A stretch of 15,099 nt of DNA from Nitrososphaeria archaeon (GTDB taxonomy: Archaea > Thermoproteota > Nitrososphaeria > Nitrososphaerales > Nitrososphaeraceae), in assembly GCA_021324715.1 (NCBI GenBank), contig JAJPIN010000089.1:1-15099 (forward strand). The letters run 5' to 3'. A program made the position numbers and the translations under genes. A model generated the notes under the pieces. That model ran no database searches, was not told where the DNA came from, and saw nothing but the letters and a program-made list of their open reading frames with translations. Below are positions 6,475 to 13,206 of this stretch, piece by piece. Within the stretch, counting starts at the first letter, position 1, and each line of letters begins with the position of its first letter.

Positions 6475-7425
6475 TTAGGATATCAATAACATACGCTCAA
6501 TAGCAGTTCTTGCTCTGTCCGAAATATGTTTAGGAACCTTGACTTCATATTGATCAAGTACTAGAGAATCAACTACTTTTTCTATTGTAATCTTTTTCAT
6601 ATATTTACAGACAGCGTTTTCCTTGACTGGTATGAACACTTTGTCTGGATTTTCTTTCTTCATTCTATACATTATACCTGTCTCTGTTGCAACAACAAAT
6701 TCGCTACTATCGGATTTCTTGGCATATTGCATCATTCCTTCAGTAGACAGTATGTGAGCTTTCTTGGATATATCACCAGATGCCAGACTGTAAAGGGTTG
6801 ACGAAGTACAGCCACACTCTGGATGAATCATGAATTCTGCATTATTGTATTTTTGAATTATATTATTAATATCAGCTGCTGTAATACCCGCATGAACATG
6901 ACATTCTCCCGGCCACACATACATATTCTTCCTGCCAGTGACTTTTCCAACATAAGAACCTAGAAACATGTCGGGTAAGAATAAGATTTCGGTACCACTC
7001 GGTATACTGTTTACAACCTTAACTGCATTGGATGAAGTGCAACAATAGTCAGAAAGGGCTTTTACTTCTGCACTGGTATTAACATAACTCACAACGACAG
7101 CATTAGGATGTTCCTCTTTCCATTTCTTTAGTTCATATGAATTAATAGTTGATGCAAGTGAACACCCTGCTTCTAAATCTGGAATAAGCACCTTCTTTTC
7201 GGGGCACAGTATAGAGGCAGTTTCTGCCATAAAATGCACACCACAAAAAACTATAATATCGGCATCTGTTCTGGCTGCTTCTCGCGATAAAGCTAATGAG
7301 TCGCCAATAAAATCAGCTATATCTTGGACTTCCGGAACTTGGTAATTGTGTGCCAGTATGATGGCGTTACGCTCTTTCTTTAGTGTTTTAATTTGATCGA
7401 AATGCATCGATTGGACTAATGTCAT
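6475..7425 (-). CDS. nadA: Quinolinate synthase
   Basis: NadA condenses iminoaspartate with dihydroxyacetone phosphate to make quinolinate, using an oxygen-sensitive 4Fe-4S cluster. The 316-residue protein has ILAHNYQVPEVQDIADFIGDSL (23-44), CGVHFMAETA, and the three Cys expected to bind the cluster: Cys88 (EAGCSL), Cys175 (PGECHVHAG) and Cys273 (NAVCKYMK). HPECGCTSS (201-209) is also typical. The compact length matches the archaeal and Thermotoga-type enzyme. ATG at 7425 has a TTTAAATTTATAATTAG stretch about 25-40 bases upstream; Met7 is a possible alternative start. It converges with nadC, and its iminoaspartate can come from the nadX product encoded nearby. Confidence 0.95.
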   Translation of the reverse strand: MTLVQSMHFDQIKTLKKERNAIILAHNYQVPEVQDIADFIGDSLALSREAARTDADIIVFCGVHFMAETASILCPEKKVLIPDLEAGCSLASTINSYELKKWKEEHPNAVVVSYVNTSAEVKALSDYCCTSSNAVKVVNSIPSGTEILFLPDMFLGSYVGKVTGRKNMYVWPGECHVHAGITAADINNIIQKYNNAEFMIHPECGCTSSTLYSLASGDISKKAHILSTEGMMQYAKKSDSSEFVVATETGIMYRMKKENPDKVFIPVKENAVCKYMKKITIEKVVDSLVLDQYEVKVPKHISDRARTAIERMLLIS

Positions 7426-7448
7426 GTGATGAGCTTTTTTTATCTAAT

Positions 7449-7465
7449 TATAAATTTAAACTAGT
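7449..7465 (-). promoter_or_regulatory. TATA region of nadA
   Basis: The minus strand carries a long AT-only run containing TTTAAATTTATAA at roughly 25-40 bases before the nadA ATG, the right place for an archaeal TATA box. Confidence 0.4.
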
Positions 7466-7480
7466 ATAATTTAGGATAAC

Positions 7481-7517
7481 ATTGCCCGTTTCACTTATGG
7501 TAAGGGCAATACTTGCC
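7481..7517. promoter_or_regulatory. Inverted-repeat cluster (TTGCC core) between nadA and S30e promoters
   Basis: ATTGCCC at 7481-7487 is matched by its exact reverse complement GGGCAAT at 7504-7510. The second arm also forms a tighter palindrome with what follows: GGCAA-TAC-TTGCC at 7505-7517. The same five-base core therefore appears three times within 37 bases. The cluster lies just upstream of the nadA TATA region and about 45 bases upstream of the S30e TATA box, a position where an archaeal activator or repressor could act. No regulator is identified. Confidence 0.35.
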
Positions 7518-7563
7518 ACTTTGATTTAATTTTGAGAAAATAGGGAAAAAATGTGCAGTAATA

Positions 7564-7572
7564 GATATATTA
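7564..7572 (+). promoter_or_regulatory. TATA box of the S30e gene
   Basis: GATATATTA is centred about 28 bases before the ATG at 7596, indicating a leaderless ribosomal-protein message. Confidence 0.5.
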
Positions 7573-7595
7573 TATCGTAATCAAACATAGGTCAA

Positions 7596-7778
7596 ATGCC
7601 AACTCATGGATCATTAACAAAGGCGGGAAAAGTAAGAGGTCAAACTCCTAAGATTGAAGGAAAAAAAAGAGCAAATCCAATTTCAAAGTTAAGAAACAAG
7701 ATAAACTTTGTAAAGAGATTTGAAAAAAGGCGTCAACCTGGACAAAGAAAACCAGAACGTATGGGCAGAAGACGTTAA
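7596..7778 (+). CDS. Small-subunit ribosomal protein S30e
   Basis: This 60-residue, strongly basic protein begins MPTHGSLTKAGKVRGQTPK and contains NPISKLRNKINFVKRF followed by an Arg/Lys-rich end (PERMGRRR). This is the archaeal/eukaryotic S30e (eS30), an rRNA-binding protein of the 30S head/shoulder region. In eukaryotes it is often made as a ubiquitin-like fusion; here it stands alone, as usual in archaea. The leaderless ATG follows a TATA box at the standard distance. It is placed between nadA and nadX without other ribosomal genes next to it. Confidence 0.93.
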   Translation: MPTHGSLTKAGKVRGQTPKIEGKKRANPISKLRNKINFVKRFEKRRQPGQRKPERMGRRR

Positions 7779-7813
7779 TTGAATATCTAACACCCTATAT
7801 CCTATTTCTAAAG

Positions 7814-7820
7814 TTTTATA
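7814..7820 (+). promoter_or_regulatory. TATA-like promoter of nadX
   Basis: TTTTATA centred near 7817 predicts a transcript start around 7844. That gives a short leader to either the TTG at 7852 or the ATG at 7879. Confidence 0.35.
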
Positions 7821-7878
7821 CTATGACCTGGGAATTATGTAAATCCAAATATTGAGAAAAAGTGAAAGCTCTTACAAT

Positions 7879-8712
7879 ATGGTAAAAAAAGTTGGCATCA
7901 TTGGCTTTGGTAGTATAGGTAAAGAGATAATAGCAGCAGCAAAAAGGGAAGAGATTCCAAATGCCAAAATCGTGGCATTATTTGACAAAGAGCCTCAAGT
8001 CATTAGCTCAGCTGGTCAAGATAATGCTGAACTGCATTTATTCTCGGATTTTAATAAATTCTACGAGTCTCCGGTTTATTCCAGTTTAGATATTATAATT
8101 GAATGTGCTTCGAAGGACGCTGTTAGGGAATTTAGTAAAAGAATCATTAAGTCAAAAAAGGATCTATTGGTTTTGAGTGTAGGTGGTTTTTCGGATCAAA
8201 AGTTCCTATCGGAACTACAAGATTTATCGATCTTCAATAATGCCAAAATATGGATACCTACTGGTGCCATAGCAGGATTAGACTCAATTAGGAGCGTAAG
8301 AAAATATCTGGATAGTTTAACCATTACAACAACGAAACATCCCAAATCATTTGCAGGGGCCCCATATTTCAAAAATTCAAAAATAAAATTGGATGATATT
8401 TCGAAAGAAACAGTCCTATTTGAGGGCAGTGCTATTACAGCAATTGAATTATTTCCTGCAAACGTGAATGTAGCAGTTTCAATAGCATTAGCTGGGATTG
8501 GATTAGAGAATACTAGAGTAAAGATAATAGCTGACCCAATGATATCAGTAAATAAGCATGAAATACTATGTAAGGGGAGCTTTGGAGAAATCCATGTTAT
8601 TGTTCAGAATATTCCGAGCCCTACAAATCCTAAAACCAGTTACCTGGCATCGCTATCGGCTATTGAATGTTTGAGAGGCTTGTGCAATGAAAATTTCAGA
8701 ATAGGAACTTGA
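7879..8712 (+). CDS. nadX: L-aspartate dehydrogenase
   Basis: NadX oxidises L-aspartate to iminoaspartate with NAD(P)+, feeding NadA. From ATG 7879 the protein has 277 residues and begins MVKKVGIIGFGSIGKEI, a GxGxxG Rossmann dinucleotide site at the very N-terminus as in the family. The catalytic domain includes IECASKDAVREF, LVLSVGGFSD, IPTGAIAGLDSIRS, TTKHPKSFAGAP and the characteristic FEGSAITAIELFPANVNVA. A TTG at 7852 would add nine residues (MRKSESSYN) and cannot be excluded, because it lies close to the predicted transcript start. With nadA and nadC nearby, this completes the aspartate to nicotinate mononucleotide route and stands in for the bacterial oxidase NadB. Confidence 0.9.
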   Translation: MVKKVGIIGFGSIGKEIIAAAKREEIPNAKIVALFDKEPQVISSAGQDNAELHLFSDFNKFYESPVYSSLDIIIECASKDAVREFSKRIIKSKKDLLVLSVGGFSDQKFLSELQDLSIFNNAKIWIPTGAIAGLDSIRSVRKYLDSLTITTTKHPKSFAGAPYFKNSKIKLDDISKETVLFEGSAITAIELFPANVNVAVSIALAGIGLENTRVKIIADPMISVNKHEILCKGSFGEIHVIVQNIPSPTNPKTSYLASLSAIECLRGLCNENFRIGT

Positions 8713-8730
8713 TTTGGATAAATTTTGACA

Positions 8731-8740
8731 GTTTATATAT
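8731..8740 (+). promoter_or_regulatory. TATA box of the TRAM-domain gene
   Basis: GTTTATATAT is centred 31 bases before the ATG at 8767. It lies downstream of the alternative TTG at 8725, which rules against that longer start. Confidence 0.5.
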
Positions 8741-8766
8741 GGAATAAATATTTGACAAGGTTAACT

Positions 8767-9066
8767 ATGAGTTACAACGGATTTAAGACAAACGACATGT
8801 TTGGACCAAAACCAGTGGAAGTTGGAAAGGAATACGATGTGCAGATAACAGAATTGAGTAGAAAAGGAGACGGAATTGCAAGAATACAACGATTTGTAAT
8901 ATTTGTAAAGAATGGAAAGGTCGGCCAAAATACAAAAATTAAGATAATCCAGGTCGGAAACAGATTTGCAACTGCCGAGATTGTCAGTGATTCTGAGAGT
9001 ATTCAGAGTCAGACTGAAAACACACCAGCAAGTGCTGATGCTAATACAGAAGCTAGTTCTGAATAG
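8767..9066 (+). CDS. Stand-alone TRAM-domain protein
   Basis: TRAM domains are small beta-barrel RNA-binding modules; in archaea free-standing versions are proposed to act as RNA chaperones. From ATG 8767 the protein has 99 residues: MSYNGFKTNDMFGPKPVEVG, then the TRAM core (about 17-72) with YDVQITELSRKGDGIARIQRF, VIFVKNG, VGQNTKIKI and ATAEIV, then an acidic Ser/Thr/Glu tail of about 27 residues. A TATA box at 8731-8740 lies inside the longer possible frame from TTG 8725, so the ATG is the better start. The KGDGIAR motif is the family hallmark. It is separated from nadX by its own promoter. Confidence 0.88.
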   Translation: MSYNGFKTNDMFGPKPVEVGKEYDVQITELSRKGDGIARIQRFVIFVKNGKVGQNTKIKIIQVGNRFATAEIVSDSESIQSQTENTPASADANTEASSE

Positions 9067-9193
9067 TCAACCTGTATCAATTATGTTTTAAACTTCAAAT
9101 TATTTTATATCTTTTCAAAATATTTAATCTCCAAAAATTGTATTTATCAATTTTAATATTTGTCAACACCAAATTCTAAATTAGAAAATTGGC

Positions 9194-9574
9194 TTGAACA
9201 ATAACATTATAGCTATTATTGCGATTTCCTTTATAGTAGTTGGTTCGTTATGGGGAATTGGAAATCTCATTTCTAATAACAATAACCAATTGTCCGATAG
9301 AGGGGGCATATTATTGTTAATGAAAGATAACAAATTTAATGTTACTAATCCAGATATCGCTGTGAAAATCGATAAGCCGCTAAAAATTACTATTGCAAAT
9401 CAAGATTTCAGAAAACATGATTTTATAGTTGATGACATGAATATTAATACAGGATTTATTTCAAGTGGACAAGAAGTTACTACGGTAATTGCTTCAGATA
9501 AAATAGGTGCTCATAGGTACTATTGTTCAATTCATCCCGGTATTATGGAAGGAAAAATTATAGTCAATCAGTAA
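9194..9574 (+). CDS. Membrane-anchored cupredoxin (plastocyanin-like blue copper protein)
   Basis: The 126-residue product has an N-terminal hydrophobic segment (about 4-26: IIAIIAISFIVVGSLWGIG), either a membrane anchor or an uncleaved signal, then a beta-sandwich cupredoxin domain facing the pseudoperiplasm. All four type-1 copper ligands are visible: His75 (RKHDF), Cys111 and His114 (YYCSIHP), and Met118 (GIMEGKI). The spacing C-x2-H-x3-M fits plastocyanin/amicyanin-type sites. Such proteins are abundant in ammonia-oxidising Thaumarchaeota, where they are thought to carry electrons in place of cytochromes c. The start is TTG at 9194; no ATG lies upstream in frame, and the anchor begins directly. 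The nearest promoter-like sequence is the AT-rich stretch around 9150-9160. The electron partner is unknown. Confidence 0.87.
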   Translation: MNNNIIAIIAISFIVVGSLWGIGNLISNNNNQLSDRGGILLLMKDNKFNVTNPDIAVKIDKPLKITIANQDFRKHDFIVDDMNINTGFISSGQEVTTVIASDKIGAHRYYCSIHPGIMEGKIIVNQ

Positions 9575-9664
9575 AGAGAAAGAATAGTTGAATTTCCGTA
9601 CCATCTACTGAAAAATCTGGAAATAATTGACAAAGAGCATTTAATTTGAATAGTTGTATGTATT

Positions 9665-9826
9665 TCAGCTCTTAAACGAATCAGTTAGTTTCTTATGATA
9701 GATGCTCTTGCATCCTTCTTTACGCAATATATGAGCCGGGATTACACGTAGATACTTGATTCTTCGTTTATCGTAGATAGTACATAAGAATTTGTAGCAG
9801 ATAGAACAGACAAACTCTGTCTCCAT
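9665..9826 (-). CDS. Possible 53-residue Cys-containing protein of unknown function
   Basis: An ATG-to-TGA frame encodes 53 residues beginning METEFVCSICYKFLC. It has a CxxC pair (Cys7, Cys10), Cys15, and later Cys39 and His44, with many basic residues (DKRRIKYLR, LRKEG, HKK). The pattern could be a small zinc-binding or nucleic-acid-binding protein, but I recognise no family. A weak TATA-like GTTAAAGATTAATT (minus strand of 9851-9864) lies about 25-38 bases before the ATG, and a perfect palindrome (9834-9846) sits between the two, as an operator would. The stretch is less AT-rich than its flanks. Its reality rests on these hints alone. Confidence 0.4.
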   Translation of the reverse strand: METEFVCSICYKFLCTIYDKRRIKYLRVIPAHILRKEGCKSIYHKKLTDSFKS

Positions 9827-9833
9827 TTACATT

Positions 9834-9846
9834 ATCATCTGATGAT
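9834..9846. promoter_or_regulatory. Palindrome ATCATC-T-GATGAT upstream of the small ORF
   Basis: A perfect six-base inverted repeat around a single central base lies 7 bases before the ATG of the small minus-strand ORF and just downstream of its TATA-like box. This is the classic position for an archaeal repressor site. It is short enough to be chance. Confidence 0.3.
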
Positions 9847-9901
9847 TGGGAATTAATCTTTAACCTATTGATTGACTTGACCTCTAAGATTTTCTAATAA
9901 C

Positions 9902-9934
9902 CTCTCAACAGCATCGAACGATGATAGTTGTGAG
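9902..9934. repeat. Imperfect inverted repeat upstream of L39e
   Basis: A perfect core CATCG-AA-CGATG (9912-9923) is flanked by further pairing arms, CAAC/GTTG (9906-9909 with 9927-9930) and CTC/GAG (9902-9904 with 9932-9934), separated by small internal mismatches. It ends about 48 bases before the L39e TATA box. It could be an operator or part of a transcript hairpin. Confidence 0.3.
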
Positions 9935-9981
9935 ATAGTTTACTGCTATTTGGTTAAAACCTAAGGTCAAAAAATAAACCA

Positions 9982-9995
9982 ACACTTAAAATTAG
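9982..9995 (+). promoter_or_regulatory. TATA box of L39e-L31e
   Basis: CACTTAAAATTAGG is centred about 28 bases before the L39e ATG at 10017, giving a leaderless ribosomal-protein transcript. Confidence 0.45.
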
Positions 9996-10016
9996 GCAAA
10001 AAACCAGTCTAAAAAA

Positions 10017-10175
10017 ATGGCTGCACGAAAGAATACTTCGAGAAAAAAGAGACTGATAAAGAGAGTCAAACAGAATAGACCTGTGCCAGCCTGGGTAATA
10101 ATTAGAACCCATCGTCACACTAGAACAAATCCAAAGCGGAGGGCTTGGAGAAAGTCGGATGTGAACGTGGGATAA
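10017..10175 (+). CDS. Large-subunit ribosomal protein L39e
   Basis: A 52-residue, very basic protein: MAARKNTSRKKRLIKRVKQN, then RPVPAWVIIRTH and a basic end around NPKRRAWRKSD. L39e (eL39) lines the peptide exit tunnel of archaeal and eukaryotic ribosomes. The PVPAWV and RTNPKRRAWR stretches are family hallmarks. The C-terminus carries three to four residues (NVG) beyond the usual RRxWRR end. The ATG is leaderless relative to the TATA box at 9982-9995. It lies 21 bases before the L31e ATG, and the two genes are neighbours in many archaea. Confidence 0.93.
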   Translation: MAARKNTSRKKRLIKRVKQNRPVPAWVIIRTHRHTRTNPKRRAWRKSDVNVG

Positions 10176-10196
10176 ATGGATAGTGAATGAGATAAA

Positions 10197-10544
10197 ATGT
10201 CAGAAGAAAATACAACAAGAATATATACTGTGAATTTATCAAAGGCGTGGGATACTCCAAAATACAGAAGAACTGATAGAGTAATAAACATCATAAAGGA
10301 GTTTACACAACGTCACATGCAAACTAACAAAGTCAAGCTAGACCAAGATTTGAATAGACATATCTGGTCTAGAGGAAAAACCAACCCACCAAGGAAGATA
10401 AGGTTAAGAATGATAAAAGAAGACGATGATACGGTTATAGTCAGTTCATTTATCGAGGAGAAAGCGCCACAGCTAGAACCTGAGGAGTCGGTTACTGAGG
10501 AGTCGATTGTGACAACAGAAAGTAAAGATTCGCAAAAAGAGTAA
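10197..10544 (+). CDS. Large-subunit ribosomal protein L31e
   Basis: L31e (eL31) sits near the exit tunnel on the 50S surface. The first 85 or so residues are the conserved domain: RIYTVNLSKAWDTPKYRRTDRVINIIKEF, VKLDQDLNRHIWSRGKTNPPRKIRLR and DDTVIVSSF. About 28 further residues form an acidic Glu/Ser/Thr-rich tail (KAPQLEPEESVTEES and onward), longer than the bare archaeal protein and reminiscent of the acidic tail on the TRAM protein nearby. The ATG lies 21 bases after the L39e stop, so the pair forms one operon. Confidence 0.94.
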   Translation: MSEENTTRIYTVNLSKAWDTPKYRRTDRVINIIKEFTQRHMQTNKVKLDQDLNRHIWSRGKTNPPRKIRLRMIKEDDDTVIVSSFIEEKAPQLEPEESVTEESIVTTESKDSQKE

Positions 10545-10642
10545 ATAGAAAGTACAGAAATTTCTTAATCTAGTGTATTAAAATTTTGAGCTAACCTATG
10601 AATAGTAGTAAATGAATTAATTTAGACGATAGTAATTTCTAC

Positions 10643-11602
10643 CTAATCTATTAAGGGTAACGGTAGATCTATGTTCGGATGCGATTCTGGTATATCCCAA
10701 TCTAAAATGTTTTCATCAGGTATCAGGTTGAGTGGATCGTAGGAATCAAATTTTGTTCTCCCCTTAATTGACGCTATGAGATGCATGTTATTTCTAGAAG
10801 AATCAGAAACTACAAATGAAATTTCATTTGCATCTCCTTCCATAGAATTTTGATAATTACTCAATATTTGATTTAATCTTCCAATTGGTTCATTTCTCGC
10901 ACCATTCACATATAGAATTGATTTTGTTATAGTGGATGTTCCCAGTGATGAATAAAGTTGGGCAATCAGATCTTTAACACCTACTTCAATACTGTTCTCT
11001 TTCAAGGTTCCAGAAACTATGCTTGTTCCCAAAGTTAACACGATCTCAGGAATTAGTTTGATTGTGTTGAGGACTATTTCATTGGTTATTTTAGAGCAGG
11101 CCTCAACTGTCAGGTAAGGATTTATTTCCAAATAAGCATCATTATCAACAACAAAGTTAATATCAGAATTTAATGATATTCTTTTTAATGATATGCTAGC
11201 TTGAAATAATCTATCCTTTTCATGACCAAACGGCATAGTCACAAATGAGATAATTCTTTTATTGAGTATCCCCTTTGCAATATGTGAAACCATAGGTGCA
11301 ATGGCAATGCCTGTTTTTTCACCCAGACTAGTTACTAAAATGATAGTTTGATATTTTGATAACTTCACAGATATCTCTTCTTTATGAAATTCTAGAAAGG
11401 ATCTGATTTTGTAAATCGAAGGGTTTATCCAAGATTTACAATCAATATGAACTGAGTTTGAATCTTCAAGTTCCTCTTTGAAGGTATCTATAAACAAAAA
11501 ATCATGTTCAGCTTTTTTTAAGTTCGATAGGATATCCTTGCCAATTTTACCGATTCCGATTAACAGTACAGGTTTTCGTAATTCAATACCATCCTCTGAC
11601 AA
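10643..11602 (-). CDS. Divergent FtsZ/tubulin-superfamily protein lacking the GTP-binding signature
   Basis: The 319-residue product follows the FtsZ fold order. It opens KPVLLIGIGKIGKDIL (10-25), has TIILVTSLGEKTGIAIAPMVSHIAKGI (86-112) where FtsZ has its tubulin signature, then ISFVTMPFGHEKD (118-130), and INFVVDNDAYLEINPYLTVEACSKITNEIV (148-177), which closely resembles the FtsZ region with PND and L-EAF. However, the GGGTG(T/S)G loop is replaced by TSLGEKTG, and the NxDxxD synergy loop is not found after residue 180, so GTP hydrolysis is unlikely. Thaumarchaeota are known to encode non-canonical FtsZ homologues while dividing with CdvB/ESCRT proteins. The TTG start has an AGGAG nine bases upstream (minus strand of 11612-11616) and a TATA-like box near 11640-11648. 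Confidence 0.75.
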   Translation of the reverse strand: MSEDGIELRKPVLLIGIGKIGKDILSNLKKAEHDFLFIDTFKEELEDSNSVHIDCKSWINPSIYKIRSFLEFHKEEISVKLSKYQTIILVTSLGEKTGIAIAPMVSHIAKGILNKRIISFVTMPFGHEKDRLFQASISLKRISLNSDINFVVDNDAYLEINPYLTVEACSKITNEIVLNTIKLIPEIVLTLGTSIVSGTLKENSIEVGVKDLIAQLYSSLGTSTITKSILYVNGARNEPIGRLNQILSNYQNSMEGDANEISFVVSDSSRNNMHLIASIKGRTKFDSYDPLNLIPDENILDWDIPESHPNIDLPLPLID

Positions 11603-11704
11603 TCAAATCAACTCCTATTCTGAACACCTATTATTAGGATAAAAATTTAGTAGATTAAATCAAGTATCTTATTTGGTACAAAAATGTTGATAAAATTATA
11701 GGAA

Positions 11705-13048
11705 TTAGAAAATTAATTCTCCTAGTAATGAATAATTTGAAGTTTCTACCACTTTTACTGCTAGATACTGTCCCAATACCCATTTCGGATCTAATCTTTT
11801 TCCTTTTGATAAATCGACTATTACCGGTTTGTAGGCATAATTTCTGCCTTGTAACCTACTATTATCCAAAAGTTCATCGATCAAGATCTTGCCCTTCCAT
11901 CCCTGCCACATTAGATTTCTTCTAATCGATATTTTCTTAATTGTCTGGTGTAATCTAATACTTCTTTCTTTTACAACTTTTGTACCAAGTCTAGTGTATT
12001 TTGAAGCAACGGTTCCAGGACGAGCACTATATCTCGATGAATTAACAACATCTGGTTGACTGTCTTCTATAAGCTTAAGTGTCTCTTCAAAGTCTGTTTC
12101 GGATTCTGAAGGGAAACCAGTAATTATATCCGTAGCGATTGTTATCTCTGGTATCGCTTTCCTTAGTTCTTTTACCACGTCAAGAAAAATTTTAGCAGTA
12201 TGCCCCCTTTTCATTTTACGAAGAATTCTTTCACTCCCACTCTGGACGGGCATGTGAAGAAACTTGAATATCTTGTCATTACTCCGATAAAGTTGAATCA
12301 ATCTATCTAAAAACCTTGGAACGTACATTGGATTCATCATTCCGACGCGGATTTTATATTCTCCGCCAATATCTGCACACTTTTCTAGTAGCTCAACTAG
12401 ATCAGTATTTAAATCCAATCCATAACAACCATTGTCCGTAGAAGATAACCAAACTTCCTTACAATTTGCTGCTACATCATCTTCCATTTGTCTTACTATT
12501 TCACCAATCCTATAGCTCTTTAAGGACCCTTTTGCTAATTTCGTTTGACAAAAGCTACATTCGCTAAGACATCCACTAGAGATTTCGATAATACTGACTA
12601 CTGGATTTAGCCTCATTCTAGGAAGATTTACTTTCGTTGACATAGAGTCTTCTAATGCCACAATTTTCTTGCCGTTTAGACAAGCATCAACTACATCTAT
12701 TGTTTTATCTAACGACTGTGGACCTAGAAGAGATGAATTAGGAGAAAATGATTCAATTAGTTTTTCACTAGTTTTTGGAAGACATCCAGCAACAATAAGT
12801 GGCTTTTTTGAATATTTTTTTATTTTTGAAATCATCCTATGTTCAGTAGCATCTTTTACGGCGCACGTAACTATGATGGTAAGGTCTGAATCTTTCCTAT
12901 TATAAGACAAATCATAACCGTTCTCGTAAAGCATTCCTTTGATTATTTCTGCGTCTGCAATATTAGCTGAACATCCAAAAGCTTCTATCCACACTTTCTT
13001 TTTATCAGACGTTTTGAAATTTTGAAAATCAAAACTAGTGTTATCCAT
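11705..13048 (-). CDS. tRNA methylthiotransferase, MiaB/CDKAL1 (e-MtaB) family
   Basis: These radical-SAM enzymes add a methylthio group to t6A37 (or i6A37) of tRNA using two 4Fe-4S clusters. From ATG 13048 the protein has 447 residues. The N-terminal UPF0004 domain has its three cluster Cys at 26 (FGCSAN), 62 (VTCAVK) and 89 (AGCLPK). The radical-SAM domain has CxxxCxxC at 160, 164, 167 (SGCLSECSFC), and later HMPVQSGSERILRKMKRGH and DIITGFPSESE. A C-terminal TRAM domain (about 384-447) binds tRNA. The archaeal/eukaryotic type methylthiolates t6A. A TTG at 13087 would extend the frame, but the TATA box abuts it (13089-13096), putting the transcript start near 13065, so the ATG is preferred. 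Confidence 0.92.
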   Translation of the reverse strand: MDNTSFDFQNFKTSDKKKVWIEAFGCSANIADAEIIKGMLYENGYDLSYNRKDSDLTIIVTCAVKDATEHRMISKIKKYSKKPLIVAGCLPKTSEKLIESFSPNSSLLGPQSLDKTIDVVDACLNGKKIVALEDSMSTKVNLPRMRLNPVVSIIEISSGCLSECSFCQTKLAKGSLKSYRIGEIVRQMEDDVAANCKEVWLSSTDNGCYGLDLNTDLVELLEKCADIGGEYKIRVGMMNPMYVPRFLDRLIQLYRSNDKIFKFLHMPVQSGSERILRKMKRGHTAKIFLDVVKELRKAIPEITIATDIITGFPSESETDFEETLKLIEDSQPDVVNSSRYSARPGTVASKYTRLGTKVVKERSIRLHQTIKKISIRRNLMWQGWKGKILIDELLDNSRLQGRNYAYKPVIVDLSKGKRLDPKWVLGQYLAVKVVETSNYSLLGELIF

Positions 13049-13088
13049 TGAAAAGGTTGAATGATTAAACTTGTCCAATGTTATCAAA

Positions 13089-13096
13089 TATAAAGG
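13089..13096 (-). promoter_or_regulatory. TATA box of the methylthiotransferase gene
   Basis: The minus strand reads TTTATATT here, about 41-48 bases before the ATG at 13048. The predicted transcript start near 13065 lies inside the longer possible frame and so decides the start codon. Confidence 0.45.
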
Positions 13097-13206
13097 AAAT
13101 TATTGGTAGTATTTCAATTATTTTATCACAGAAACAATGATTGAAGCTACACGTACTTTCGTGGTTTAGTTAATTTGAAATTTTTCTTTCAAAGCGAATT
13201 TAGAAT

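Larger units (their letters stand above)
9575..10016. other. 442-base spacer between the cupredoxin and L39e genes
   Basis: No long frame is present. The spacer holds one plausible small minus-strand ORF (9665-9826), a 13-base palindrome (9834-9846), an imperfect inverted repeat (9902-9934) and the L39e promoter (9982-9995). I saw no tRNA cloverleaf and no direct-repeat array here. Confidence 0.5.

Noticed and set aside
9575..10016. A tRNA or C/D-box RNA in the spacer
   Set aside because: No cloverleaf or GTTC-A T-loop was seen. TGATGA at 9840-9845 resembles a C box, but no paired D, C' and D' boxes at the right spacing were evident.
12669..12905. 78-codon plus-strand frame
   Set aside because: Antisense to the N-terminal UPF0004 domain of the methylthiotransferase, with no independent support.
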